NCBI GenBank assembly: GCA_024516035.1 | Contig: CM044965.1 | Location: 2,586,146 to 2,650,145, forward strand | Direction of reading: 5' to 3' | Source of the DNA: Bactericera cockerelli | Taxonomy: Eukaryota > Arthropoda > Insecta > Hemiptera > Triozidae | DNA: 64,000 nucleotides | Part shown: in pieces, positions 34,473 through 45,600 of the stretch | Numbering within the stretch: the first letter of the stretch is position 1 | Layout of the letters: every line of letters begins with the position of its first letter | The notes under the pieces: generated by a model | Seen by the model: the letters and a program-made list of their open reading frames with translations, nothing else | What the model was told of the DNA's origin: nothing | Databases searched by the model: none | Translations under genes and position numbers: made by a program

Positions 34473-34535
34473 AACATATAATTGTCTTTTAAAGCATTTA
34501 TTAATATTATAATTTTTAAATATATATGAAAAAAA
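32526..34535 (+). mobile_element. young 5'-truncated retroelement (RT + CCHC + PD-(D/E)XK-like), copy C
   Basis: A non-LTR retrotransposon insertion flanked by the 13-bp duplication AAACAAATCTTGA at 32513-32525 and 34536-34548, with a short poly(A) at the 3' end. The 5' end is truncated inside the coding region, as usual for target-primed reverse transcription. The element lies about 550 bp downstream of the prefoldin stop. Confidence 0.9.
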
Positions 34536-34548
34536 AAACAAATCTTGA

Positions 34549-35295
34549 CAATTTGTTAACTTGAAGAAATAACCTCATGTCACCATAGTGCATACTCGCA
34601 AGAGTATCAATTTTTATTTCATATGATTTAGGATACATTTTGTGAGATAGTAATTGATGAGATAGATTAATTATTTGTATGAAAAATGAGGCTTTCTATT
34701 TGCCCTTATAAATAAAGACCTACCTACCTATACCCATTTGTATCATTGAAAATAATAGAAAAGATGTCTTATCTGTAAATTCTCTGATAATTATTTGTGA
34801 GTATTATTAATGCCAAGAAACAGTATGCACCCTGAGAATCCTGAAAATTGTTCGTTTTTTATAAAATGTATGTTTTACATCCCAATGAGAAAATTGGATA
34901 ATTCTTAACTTGGAAATTTGGTGTTTGATCTAGTTTAATAATTATTTTAAGAAAAGTGGTTGCTAAAATCAAGGCCATTTGATTTGAGGCTTTTATGTTG
35001 AGCCATTTGATAATACTACCGTTTGACCAAGTTCTTCTTTCGTGTCATACAAATATGAATGACGCCGTCTATTCTGCGGTGTGACAGTCATACAAATATG
35101 TATGACGCCGTACACAATGTGTTAACTGTTCAATTCTCTGTAAGGAAGCTGTAAGAGATAATGAATTGAAGAAACTTATTAAACATTGATTTTATTTGTA
35201 CAGATTTTAATAGCTAACCAATTACAAAATACAATTATAAATTTGAAAAAATGAGCGTTTTTAATACATACAAATGAATTTAAAAGAAATGTCTT
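34549..35295. other. nothing recognised except a repeated palindrome
   Basis: GTCATACAAATATGAATGAC at about 35044 and GTCATACAAATATGTATGAC at about 35088, each followed by gccgt, form a doublet of near-palindromes. The rest is AT-rich spacer. Confidence 0.5.
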
Positions 35296-35487
35296 TTAAT
35301 TTGGGTTTGACGTCGGCTTTCAACTGCATGGTCATATCATGACGGCGGTGTTACCCTCCACTCGCAGGAAACTCACAAACCTGCTACCTACATCAACCTC
35401 GCCCAGCCTGAGTTGGTCCGGAATGCCAGCATTAGTCTTAACCTCGCTAGACGTTGCTTAACTTCGGTGATCCTAGGAGAACCAGTA
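35296..35487 (-). repeat. S5 SINE, reverse
   Basis: Minus strand: ggatcaccgaagttaagcaa, cgtctagcgaggttaagact, then the core and a ggtcatatc-type tail. Confidence 0.8.
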
Positions 35488-35903
35488 CGTCTTGGGCTTA
35501 CTGCTGGAATTATGGGACTCATTAGTCCTCGTCGGGCAGTATAAATAAGGCGATTTTATTGTCCCCGCGTGATATGGACGGTTCCTTGGTACTATTTTAT
35601 GCACTCAATCATTTGAAGATGCCTTGACAATATTACTGTCGCGGATGATCATATTGTTTACACCATTAGAAATAAATTTAGAATTCTATGTACAGAAAAC
35701 ATAAGGACTCGTTCCAGAAAGCACTCTAACTCTGTGATTCCAGAGGTCGCGGGTTCGAAACCCAGCTGGGACATGACAAGTTATTCTCCCATCTGGGAAT
35801 TTGACCACTTAATAAAACGCCTTCGGATTAATGCTGCCAAAATGGGACTTAATAGTCCTAATCGGACAGTATAAAAAAAGGCGATATTATTATTTCAACT
35901 GTT
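35488..35903 (+). repeat. T4 SINE tail, spacer and a T4 copy
   Basis: 35488-35560 is a T4 tail (cttgggcttactgctggaat, agtataaataaggcga). 35728-35903 is a longer copy with ggtcgcgggttcgaaaccca and the same tail. The 170 bp between is unclassified. Confidence 0.65.
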
Positions 35904-36107
35904 AGAACAACGAATTGGTGATTCTTTTAACGAAATTTAACGGCTGAAATGGAGAATCGGGGATTTTGAGAGTACTGAGGAATGAGCACAAGGGAGGCGT
36001 TTCAGAAAACTTTCTCACTCTCATAATCTCTGAATCTCCTTTTTAACTGCACTCTGATTGGGTCATTTACGTAAACTTCGTTTAAATCAGAGTGTATACT
36101 TTTTTTT

Positions 36108-36292
36108 TGGTTTTAACGTCGCTTTCAACTGCATGGTCATATCACGACGGGGGTGTTACTCTCCATTAGCAGGAAACTCACAAACCTGCTACCCACAATG
36201 ACCTCACACAGCCTGGGTTGGGCCTGAATGCCAGCATCGCGAAGTCTTCATATCGCTGGACATACATTCAACGCGCCATCGACGCTGGCTCT
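36108..36292 (-). repeat. S5 SINE, reverse
   Basis: Tail and core are well kept (ctttcaactgcatggtcata, acctgctacccacaatgacc); the 5S-like head is partly deleted. Confidence 0.75.
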
Positions 36293-36503
36293 GATTGGTA
36301 TATTTGAAATTATAGACACTCTGTTAACCAAAATATCTGTGTTGGTTTATTCGAACGAAATTTTAGACACTCTGTTAAACAACACATTTGTTTAGTTTAT
36401 TTCAACGAAATTTTAGACAGTTGAAAGGTGTCTCGCTTGGGGGGAGTTGAGAGTGCCCTCTCGAATGAGGCCCGACACTCCAAATTTTGCTTCACAACAA
36501 AGG

Positions 36504-36646
36504 TCACCGAAATGTGGCGGGACAGTTCGCCTGTTTGGTCAGAACCAGCCTGTCCTGGTCCAGACCTAATTCTTGCAGCGTCTGGTATACGAACGTACGG
36601 TCCGCCACTTCCAAGTCCCTGTCTCGGCCCATAACCCAGATCTGAT
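36504..36646 (-). CDS. ApoD-like lipocalin, exon 4 (C-terminal)
   Basis: Codes for residues 167-213 (IWVMGRDRDLE... to QANCPATFR) and a TGA stop. The acceptor is cgctttttcag. Confidence 0.9.
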
Positions 36647-39600
36647 CTGAAAAAGCGGAACGAAATGGATTATTAGTGCGAAATTGTATGGACTCATTGT
36701 GATTGACTAATAGTTTGGACTAGAACCTAATCATGGACACGGAAAGTAAGTAAGTGCGAAATTAAATCCAATAAAATAGTTCGTTTCTGTAAAAATGAGA
36801 CTTAGGTCCGAATTATGAAACAAGATTGGATTAATAATAATATCACCTTTTATACTGCAAGATAAGGACTATTAAAGTCCCATTATTCCAGCAGTAAGCC
36901 CAAGACGTACTATTAAGTGGTTAAAATCCCAAATGGGAAGATAACTTGTCATGTCCCGGCTGGGTTTCGAACCCGCGACCTCGAATCTCTGGATTCACAC
37001 AGTGCCGCCTTCACCAATGAGCTACCGGAACAGAGCTAAAATCTAATCTTGTTTGAACGCAATAACCAATTCGTGTTGACCCAGCACCTAAATGGGAAGT
37101 ATTGTGTCGCTTCTCGCCCATCAGAGGAGAGGCATACTACGGGATGGGCAGCATACAACACAGACCACAAGCGTCTACAGTAGCTCCTGTTTCATGGCTA
37201 CGAAATAAAAAAGGCTGTGAAACACTCATCTTTTTTTCTTTTTTGAGTGACAGTTGAAACGGAGATTCGGGGATTTTGAAAGGAGAGTGTTTCTGGACAG
37301 ACAAGAATATTAATAATAATATAATACTCTTGAGTGGAAAGTAACCACCAGGCGCGATGTTAATGCTCAAATCGTTTTCGACCACCTAACCCTTAGTCTT
37401 ATTATTATGTGGTCAAAAACTCAAATTAACGAGGAAAAATTTATACAATGGGTGGGATTCAAACAATGGTGTGGTGGGTGTGTGGTGTGGTGGGTGTGTG
37501 TGTGGTGGGTGTGTGTGTGGTGGGTGTGTGTGTGTGGGTATGATAAGCTTGCGAAGCGGCGGGTGCAACCCGCTAGTTAGTTATACGGATCTCTACGCTA
37601 CCTGGATTAACAGACTAGCGCGTTAACCACTTGACTACCAGTGCATTATACCTGCATGGAACAGTCCCAGGTTGGAGCAGGACCACAAGATGGCGTAGTT
37701 ATCGTAGTCTGTGTGCAGCACATAGTAGAGGCCCGAAGTGGGCAGCATGCGAGCCATCACCACAGGGAGGCGGGAGTCCACCCGGTATTGGAGGAGTCCG
37801 GGGTTGGAGGAGGAGGGCGTGGCTATGCCGAAGTTCTTGTTGATGTTCCCGGTTCTGTTGGAGGGGGAAAAGGTACAAAGGTGTTAGGGCCGAATTATGA
37901 AACAGGCTTGGATTTTAATAAATTATATACAGTGAAGTTCATGCATTTATAACGACACCCAAGGAACCAAACTTTCCCGTCGTTATATCCGGAGGATTTT
38001 GTGAAGGATAATTCCAAATTTGCCTGAAAATCAGGACGCTGTACCCGACATCGTTGCTATAAGTGACGTCGTCATAACCGGAGGGGCTCAAGCTCAATGT
38101 ACTGGTATAGGAAAATTCAAGGGACCCGGGAAGTTCCCTCGTTATAAGAGGAAGGTCGTTTTATCCGGCGTTGTTATAAGTGAATTTCACTGTATTTATA
38201 AAAATTGCCGTAGGTACTTGGTATAATTTAGAGAATGGATCTCTATCAATAGAATTGCAATGCGGAAGGTCCCGGGTTCGTACCCCGTGCCGACAAAAAT
38301 TGTATTCAAAATTTGGTTACAGTTGTTTATACATATAAGGGATACCTTCCGTTGCGCTCGTGTTGACACAGCAGTCCCAGTACCTAATTGGGAAGTATTG
38401 TGTCACTTCTCGCTCATCAGAGGGGAGGCACACTACGGGATGGGCAGGCTACAACACAGACCACAAGCGTCTACAGTAGCTCCTGTTTCATGGCTACGAA
38501 ATAAAAACGGCTGTGAAACACTCAGTTTTAAAATAAAAAAAACGAATTTCTTCCAATTTCTAATATTAAAAATTTCTCGGAAGTAAAATTTGGGGGGGGG
38601 GGGAACTATACTCACATCCGGTTTTTAGACTTGATGAGGACCTTGAAGGAGCCGTCATTCTTGACGGTGAAATTGAAAGCCGTGCAGGCGGAAACCATCT
38701 CCAGGACGTAGAAGGATCTCTCCACCTCGAACCATTGACCCTCGAACTGTAAGGAATAACAATAATAACACTCTTTAGTGGAAGTTAACCACCGGACGAG
38801 GTTAATAAGGTAGAATTATCTTAGGAGGTGTCATAATTTTATGTAGGGTCAAGGGGGGTATTTACGAACAGGGGGTAATTACGAACAGTGGTCATTGTAC
38901 CTAAACAGGATAAGATATTTCCAATCTGGTGGTTGAATACTATTATTTTGAATTGTTTTTACAGGTTGAACACGAGTTTTCGATAGTATTTATTTTCAGT
39001 TGTAGTTAGTAAGCTAGTGAAAATAGATCTATCAAAAAAATTGATTTTTGAAGTTTTTGATTTTTTTAAAACAATTTTTTAGGTAAGTGTTACTTGAATT
39101 TTTATCATTATTTTACTTTTAATTATTGATAAGCATGTTTTTGGTTATTATTTTACAAAAATAATTGTTTTAACCATTTTTTAAGTTATAGTTTTTGGGT
39201 GTTCATAATTACCCCCACATTTTTTTGCTATGGGGTAATTGGGGTAATTACGAACGCATATTTTGGGTGTTTGTTTTACCCTATAACTTTTTTTGTATTT
39301 ATCAAAACACTCAGAATGCCCCGGAACTACAAGATGAAGAAACCACCTCCTTTGTATACAGAAGCACAAATGATATCTGCTATTGTAGATGTTTTTAATG
39401 GCAACCTGGCTGTCAGAAGAGCAACGGCAGTGTTTTGAGATTCCGCAAACCAAAGTAGAATTTTCCAAACGTAAGGCTCAAAATCCTGAAATACTGGGAG
39501 GTTGTAAGAAGTACCAAGATATTAGTACCCTAATGTATTGGACCCAATGAAGATATTTGTGTACTTGAACATAGCAAAAGAAAGGAAGAAAAATGAAAGT

Positions 39601-42600
39601 GTAGAAAACGAAAAGAAATATAGGGGAAACAGTTTCAAAAAAGAAGAAAAAAAATGAAGGTAGAAGAAGACAAATCTGAGATTGACAATGACCTAGAAAC
39701 TATTGATAAGACCAAAATCTGTAAAAAAAAAATTAAAAAAATATATAAAACACCTTTCAAAAGCTCTCATAATTAACTATTACTATTATTATGCTTTTAT
39801 TACCAGCCTCCGTGGCGTAACGGTTGTGACTACTGCCCGTAGTCCAGAGATCCTTTGTTCAATTCCCGGTTGGAGCAGACTTTTCGCACAGAAATTCTGT
39901 CCCCTCCGAACATGTGAGGCTGGCGATTCCGGCCCCACCCAGGCTGGGTGAGGTTAATGTGGGTAGCTGGTACGATTCCCAGCGAATGGAAGGTGAAACC
40001 CCCGTCCTGTCTACCTCAAGTCAGGATGTTAAAACCAAATAGAATCAATGGACATGAAAGGAGCCTAGACATTGGATCTGGGCGTCCATATAATCCTCTC
40101 ACCACCGTGATTTAGGTATCTATACCTATCTCACGGACACGAAATTATTATTATTACTATTATTTGCAAGATAGAGATACCCTATTTGATAAGAGCTGAC
40201 TACCTTCGTGGTTAGGATTCAAACCACTATCCTGTGTGTCCATAAACTTTGCATATTGTCATACAGGTGGCTAAAGACACAAAGTACAATTTTGGTGTAT
40301 TATTTGTACATAAAAAGCACATATTGCCATTAAAAAGTTCGTTTTTAATATTGTATAATGTGTTCGCATTTACCCCCGTCAGGCGGGGGTAAATGCGAAC
40401 AGGCGGGGGTAAATAAGAACACCACTAAACAGATACTACAGTATGCACAAAACTATTTATAATGCACCATTAGAATGCTAAATAAGTCTATATACCAAAA
40501 AAATCACAAGACATGGATTTTACAAAAGCAACTCAGGGTTACAGATATGTTTATAAAATGTAGCTCAAAATCGTTCGTAATTACCCCCTTGACCCTAAAC
40601 CACCAGGAAGAGAATGCCGTTGGAATTAGCACCGCCCTTGATCAAGTTTTGTTTTCTTAATTTTAATATCTATGTATGTATACATATATTCTATGTCATT
40701 ATTTTGTAAATAAAACTTGATCCAACTTATATAATAAGGTGAATGGTCAAAACATTTTCTACCACTTAACCCTCAGAGTCTAACTATTATGTAATCACAA
40801 ACTCGAAATAATGAGGAAAAACTCATGCACTGGGTGGGATTCGAACCAACGGATCCCTGCGCTACTTGGGTTACCAGACTAGTGCGTTAACCACTTGACT
40901 ACCATTGCACATCAGAGCAGACGTCAGATAATTTTACTATCAGCAAGACCCAGGTAATTTTGTAGTAGGAACGCGCTGTTGAGATCATCAGTAGTTGTTA
41001 GTAGGTCTCAGAGTCTTATTATTATGTGGTCACAAACTCAAATTAATGAGGAAAAATTTGTGTACTGGGTGGGATTCGAACCAACGGATCCCTACGCTAC
41101 CTGGATTACCAGACTAGCGCGTTAACCACTTGACTACCAGTGCACGGTAGTCAAGTGGAAGAGGAAAACGATTGGTAATTTAGAAATTCGAACCCAAAGA
41201 CTCTAGCTAGACTGCGTCGATGGCACGTTGGATACACCAGTTTCGTTGGATACACCACTGAAGTTAAGCAACATCCAGCGATGTTCGGACTTTGATGGGT
41301 GACCATTCAAATTCGAACTCTCGTGCCCCGATCAGGACGGGGGTATTACCCTCCATTCACTGGGAATTGTACCAGCTAGACACATTAACCTCACCCAGCC
41401 TGGGTAGGAACGGGAATCGTCAATTGATTAATGAAAAATAATGTCATCACAACTTCACATTAATTGATGTTATTAGCTTAATTGAAATAGAATGGAATCC
41501 ATTCATAAGTACGGGAAATGCGCCCTATATGATAATAAAATAATTACATCTACAATCATATCTTCAGAAAAAATGCATTCAACGGTAGGTACGTAGTAGG
41601 TAGATATACTAAACTAGTAAACTTGCATCGAACTAGCGTCGATGGCGTGTTGAATGCGTGTTCTCGTAGGATCACCGAAGTTAAGCAACGTCCAGCGAGA
41701 TGAAGACTTCGTAATGCTGGCATTCCGGTCCAACCCGGGCTGGGTGAGGTTAATTTCATTAGCCTGTTTATGAGTTTCCAGGGAATGGAGCGTGAAACTC
41801 CCGTCGTGAGTTGAAAACGATGTTAAACCCAATTAAAAAAAAAAAAAAAATTGCATAGGTAAGCGACTCAAACCTATTACCTACTTATAGGTACCATGCA
41901 GGCGCGGCCGGTGCTAAGTAGTTGCGAAACTGCAGCACCTCTAGACCAAAAAGAAAAAAGAGAGAATTTTCTCGTACACAATGAATACCATCCCACATTT
42001 CTAGAATAATGAATACATAATTAGTACGATTCGCATGGTAAACAAACACAGACTCTTCAGATACTGAAAGAGCGACTCTATAAATCCCATAAAACTTTTG
42101 ACTAATAAAGCTTTCATATTGGTTTTAGGGGCGAGCCAACTTCACGGAGCTCATTTTAGTTCGGTTTATGTGGCAGCACCCCAAAACATGTTCCCACCGG
42201 CCGCACCTGGTACCATGATACCAGTATAACATCATCTGTTGACGAGACTACCCATTATAATGCAATCTCTGGTATAATTTCGCGAAATAGACAGAAACCT
42301 CATGTAATAATTAGGCAGCACCTAACTCAAACCATAGGCAAGTGCGTATTGAAGATAGATAAGTAGCTATTATTTTCAGATTGGACTAGATTAAAACAAA
42401 AAAATATAGGCAATTTTTTTATAGTAGGCTATTAATCATCTTTACAGGCACATTATGTAGGTGTAAAGGCTCATTCGGTGTAAAGGCCTGCCTATAGTAC
42501 CTACCTAATATGATGTAAATAAAATTGGGGGGGGGGGGGGATGTTGTAATAACAGCAGGGCATAGAATTTTCATAGCGTACGATTAGCTCAGTCTGTCCC

Positions 42601-45600
42601 GGTAGCTCAGTGCTAAAGGCACTGCGGTTTCGAAACCCAGCCGGGGCATGACAAGTTATCCTCCCATTTGGGATTTCTATCACATAATAACATGTCTTGG
42701 GCTTACTCCTTGAATAATGGGATTTAATAGTAGGTAATAGTCCCAACACGGCAGTATAAATAAGGCGATATTATTATTATTATCTTAGTGTTAAGATATT
42801 CGCTTTTCATGTCGAAGGTCCTGGCTTCGAACCCCAGAGCCGACAAAAAAAAATCAAAATTGTTTTTTTTTTAACAACAACAAAAATATCGCCATCTCTG
42901 AGTTTCGAACCCAGGATGTTGCGCACGCCGTGACAGCGCCGTACCACTGCACCATCCGTCCACTCATCCCTCAATCCAGGCCTGGACTGATCTGCTTCCC
43001 ACCCGTAATGTATATCGGTACGACCTTCTGGCCTAGAAACCAACATATATGCACATTCCTACCCTGATTATTATTGCTTATTATTTTATTGCTCAAATAC
43101 TTTGCTTGCTTGGGAGTCATACGGCTGTGTTATTATTCGTTTTCAATGGTATTTATTCAATGGTATTTTTGTGTTGTTTTGAAGTTGAGTTTATTTTAAA
43201 AGTGTATTTATAAATAAACCTACTAATGAACAACAATAAAATCATCACTTATTATCTCTTTATATCCAGCCTCCGTGGCGTAACGGTTATGACTACTGCC
43301 CATGGTCCAGAGGTCTCGAGTTCGACTCCCGGTTGGGACAGACTTTTTGAAGAAAATTCTGAGGACGAAAGAGACTACGTATATTCCATCGTATTTATTT
43401 TGCAGGGGTTTCTTGAAAATTTCGGGGGGGGGGGGGGGTTGTCCCCAAAACCACCCCCCTTCCTACGCCACCGGTGTTAGCCTCCATTCGCAGAAAACTC
43501 ACAAACCTGCTACCCACATTAACCTCAACCAGCGGATCCAGCTTGGGTTGGGCCGAGTTACCAGCATCACGAAGTCTTCACCTCGCTGGACGTTGCTTTA
43601 CTTCGGTGATTCTACGGGAAGACGAGAAACAATGCATTCAACTCACCATCGACGAAATGATTTCAACTGCACTTTGATTTGGTTAATTGGGTGAACCAAA
43701 TTATTTGGGTGATTCGTAATAAATTATATGTTTAGACCATTTTGTCAAATAAAATAAACAACACACTCTGAGCTACGAAATCTACCTTTCAACTGCACTT
43801 TGATTTTGTTTTTGTTTTATGCTTACACACGCAATAATACTATTGCATTTACGTGAATGATAAGGTGTACCTATTATTATTATTATAATTCAACACTTTA
43901 TTAGATATAAATGGACATAATATATTATGTACAATACAAATTAATAATTAGTCAATGAAAAAAATGAAAACAATAAAAATGAAAAATAATAGAAAAATAG
44001 GTACATATATGTCCTAACTAAGTAGTCACTGTCGCAGAGTGAGTTAGCGCGCTAGGCATTGCACACATGGTGACCTGGGTTCGATTCCCAGCGGGGGAGG
44101 CTTTTTTCTGCTCTGTACTTTGATGTTCGGGGTCCACTCATACCTCGTGAGGAAAAATGAGTAGCTTCTTTGATGTGAAGCAGCGACCAGTGGCAGAATC
44201 ATAGGCTAAAAAATAATACAAGATATTGTAAATTAAAGTGTTAAAGTCCTATGATTCTGCGCTACCCACTAAAATTGTGACATAATAACACAAAGAAAAA
44301 GTATTATTATTATTATATGTCCTAACTAAAGGGCGGGGTTATTGCCTATGGCAATCTCTTCCACCCAACCTACAACACACTCTGACATGGACGCTCGGTA
44401 TTCCTCAATCTGGCGTGTTTACACAATCGTCATGGACTTGCAATCATACTTATACGAAGTCCAAGTGGTGTGTAATATATGATTAATAATCATTACCGAA
44501 AAAAATACCACACCCGCATTCCTGAAGCAATAAGCAACTTTGAACTTGAACCAAATTCCAGTTACAAATATTTTTTTTTTCAGGCTGGATTTAACATTTA
44601 AACATATCTATCAGGCACTGCAGGCAGATTGATGTTCAGCAAAAAATAATAACTAACTACCATATTTATAAGCCTTGTGGTTTGCTTCTTATGTCTTTGT
44701 TTTAAACAAAGTATTGGGTTTGATCCCAGCGGGGCAGGATTTTTTCTGCTCTGTACTTAGGTGTTCGGGGTCCACTCATACCTCGTGAGGAAAAATGAGT
44801 AGCTGCTTTAATGTTAGCATCGACCAGGGGCGGAATTATAGGAAAAAATTAGATATTAGGATATTAAAATACGAAAAAGTCCTATAATTCTGCGCTACGC
44901 ACTATAATTGTGATATGATAACACAAAGAAATTATTATTATTTATTAAATAAAGTAAAACACAAATAAAAGATGTTGGCAAAAAATTGTTGAAAAGAAAA
45001 TGGAGTTGGGCAGGTCATGTAGCCAGGACATCACCAGAGAAATGGACCAAACTTGTTCAAGAATGGTACCCTAGAGATGGAAGAAGAAATCGAGGGCGTC
45101 CAGCAACCAGATGGCAAGACTCAATAAAGAAGACAGAAGGAACACATGGACACATGCTGCTGAAGATAGAATACAATGGAAGAAACTAGGAGAGGTCTTT
45201 GCTTCGGATGGGGATTGATCAGGCTAACCATATACCACGACAGCTGTTTCGACCTAGTACGTTCTGCTGTTAGTTAGGCGGCCACAACGAGGACCCTGGG
45301 CCTATACCCTCAACCCTAGACCCTGGTACTTACAGCTAGATATAGACGATTTTCGGGACTTTGTTAGGACCGCTTAAATTTATTAACATGGTTAGATTAA
45401 CCATTTTACGTGGCTCTACCCAAGGGTCCATTGTGTTCGCGCACCACGAACCGAAATTTTAGTAATTTATAACAGAAACAATAAATTGACATTCGAAAGT
45501 AAAGGTTAAGATGATTAAGACACAAAATCTTGTAAAAAAATCGTAGTAAAAATATTTCTACTTTTGTTGAAATATTTTATTGATTGGGTATTACTTCCCA

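Larger units (their letters stand above)
38846..40595 (+). mobile_element. pogo-like DNA transposon with iterated end motif
   Basis: Begins GGGTCAAGGGGGGTATTTAC and ends gtaattacccccttgaccc, flanked by TA (38844-38845, 40596-40597). The motif GGGGTAAtTacGAAC is repeated internally near 38878, 39231, 39243, 40390 and 40408. It contains a decayed transposase N-terminus and a T1 SINE (39806-40145). Lies in lipocalin intron 1. Confidence 0.75.

Noticed and set aside
37631..37952. Plus-strand frames of 70 and 103 residues
   Set aside because: Antisense shadows of lipocalin exon 3; the minus strand gives the clear protein family match and splice sites.
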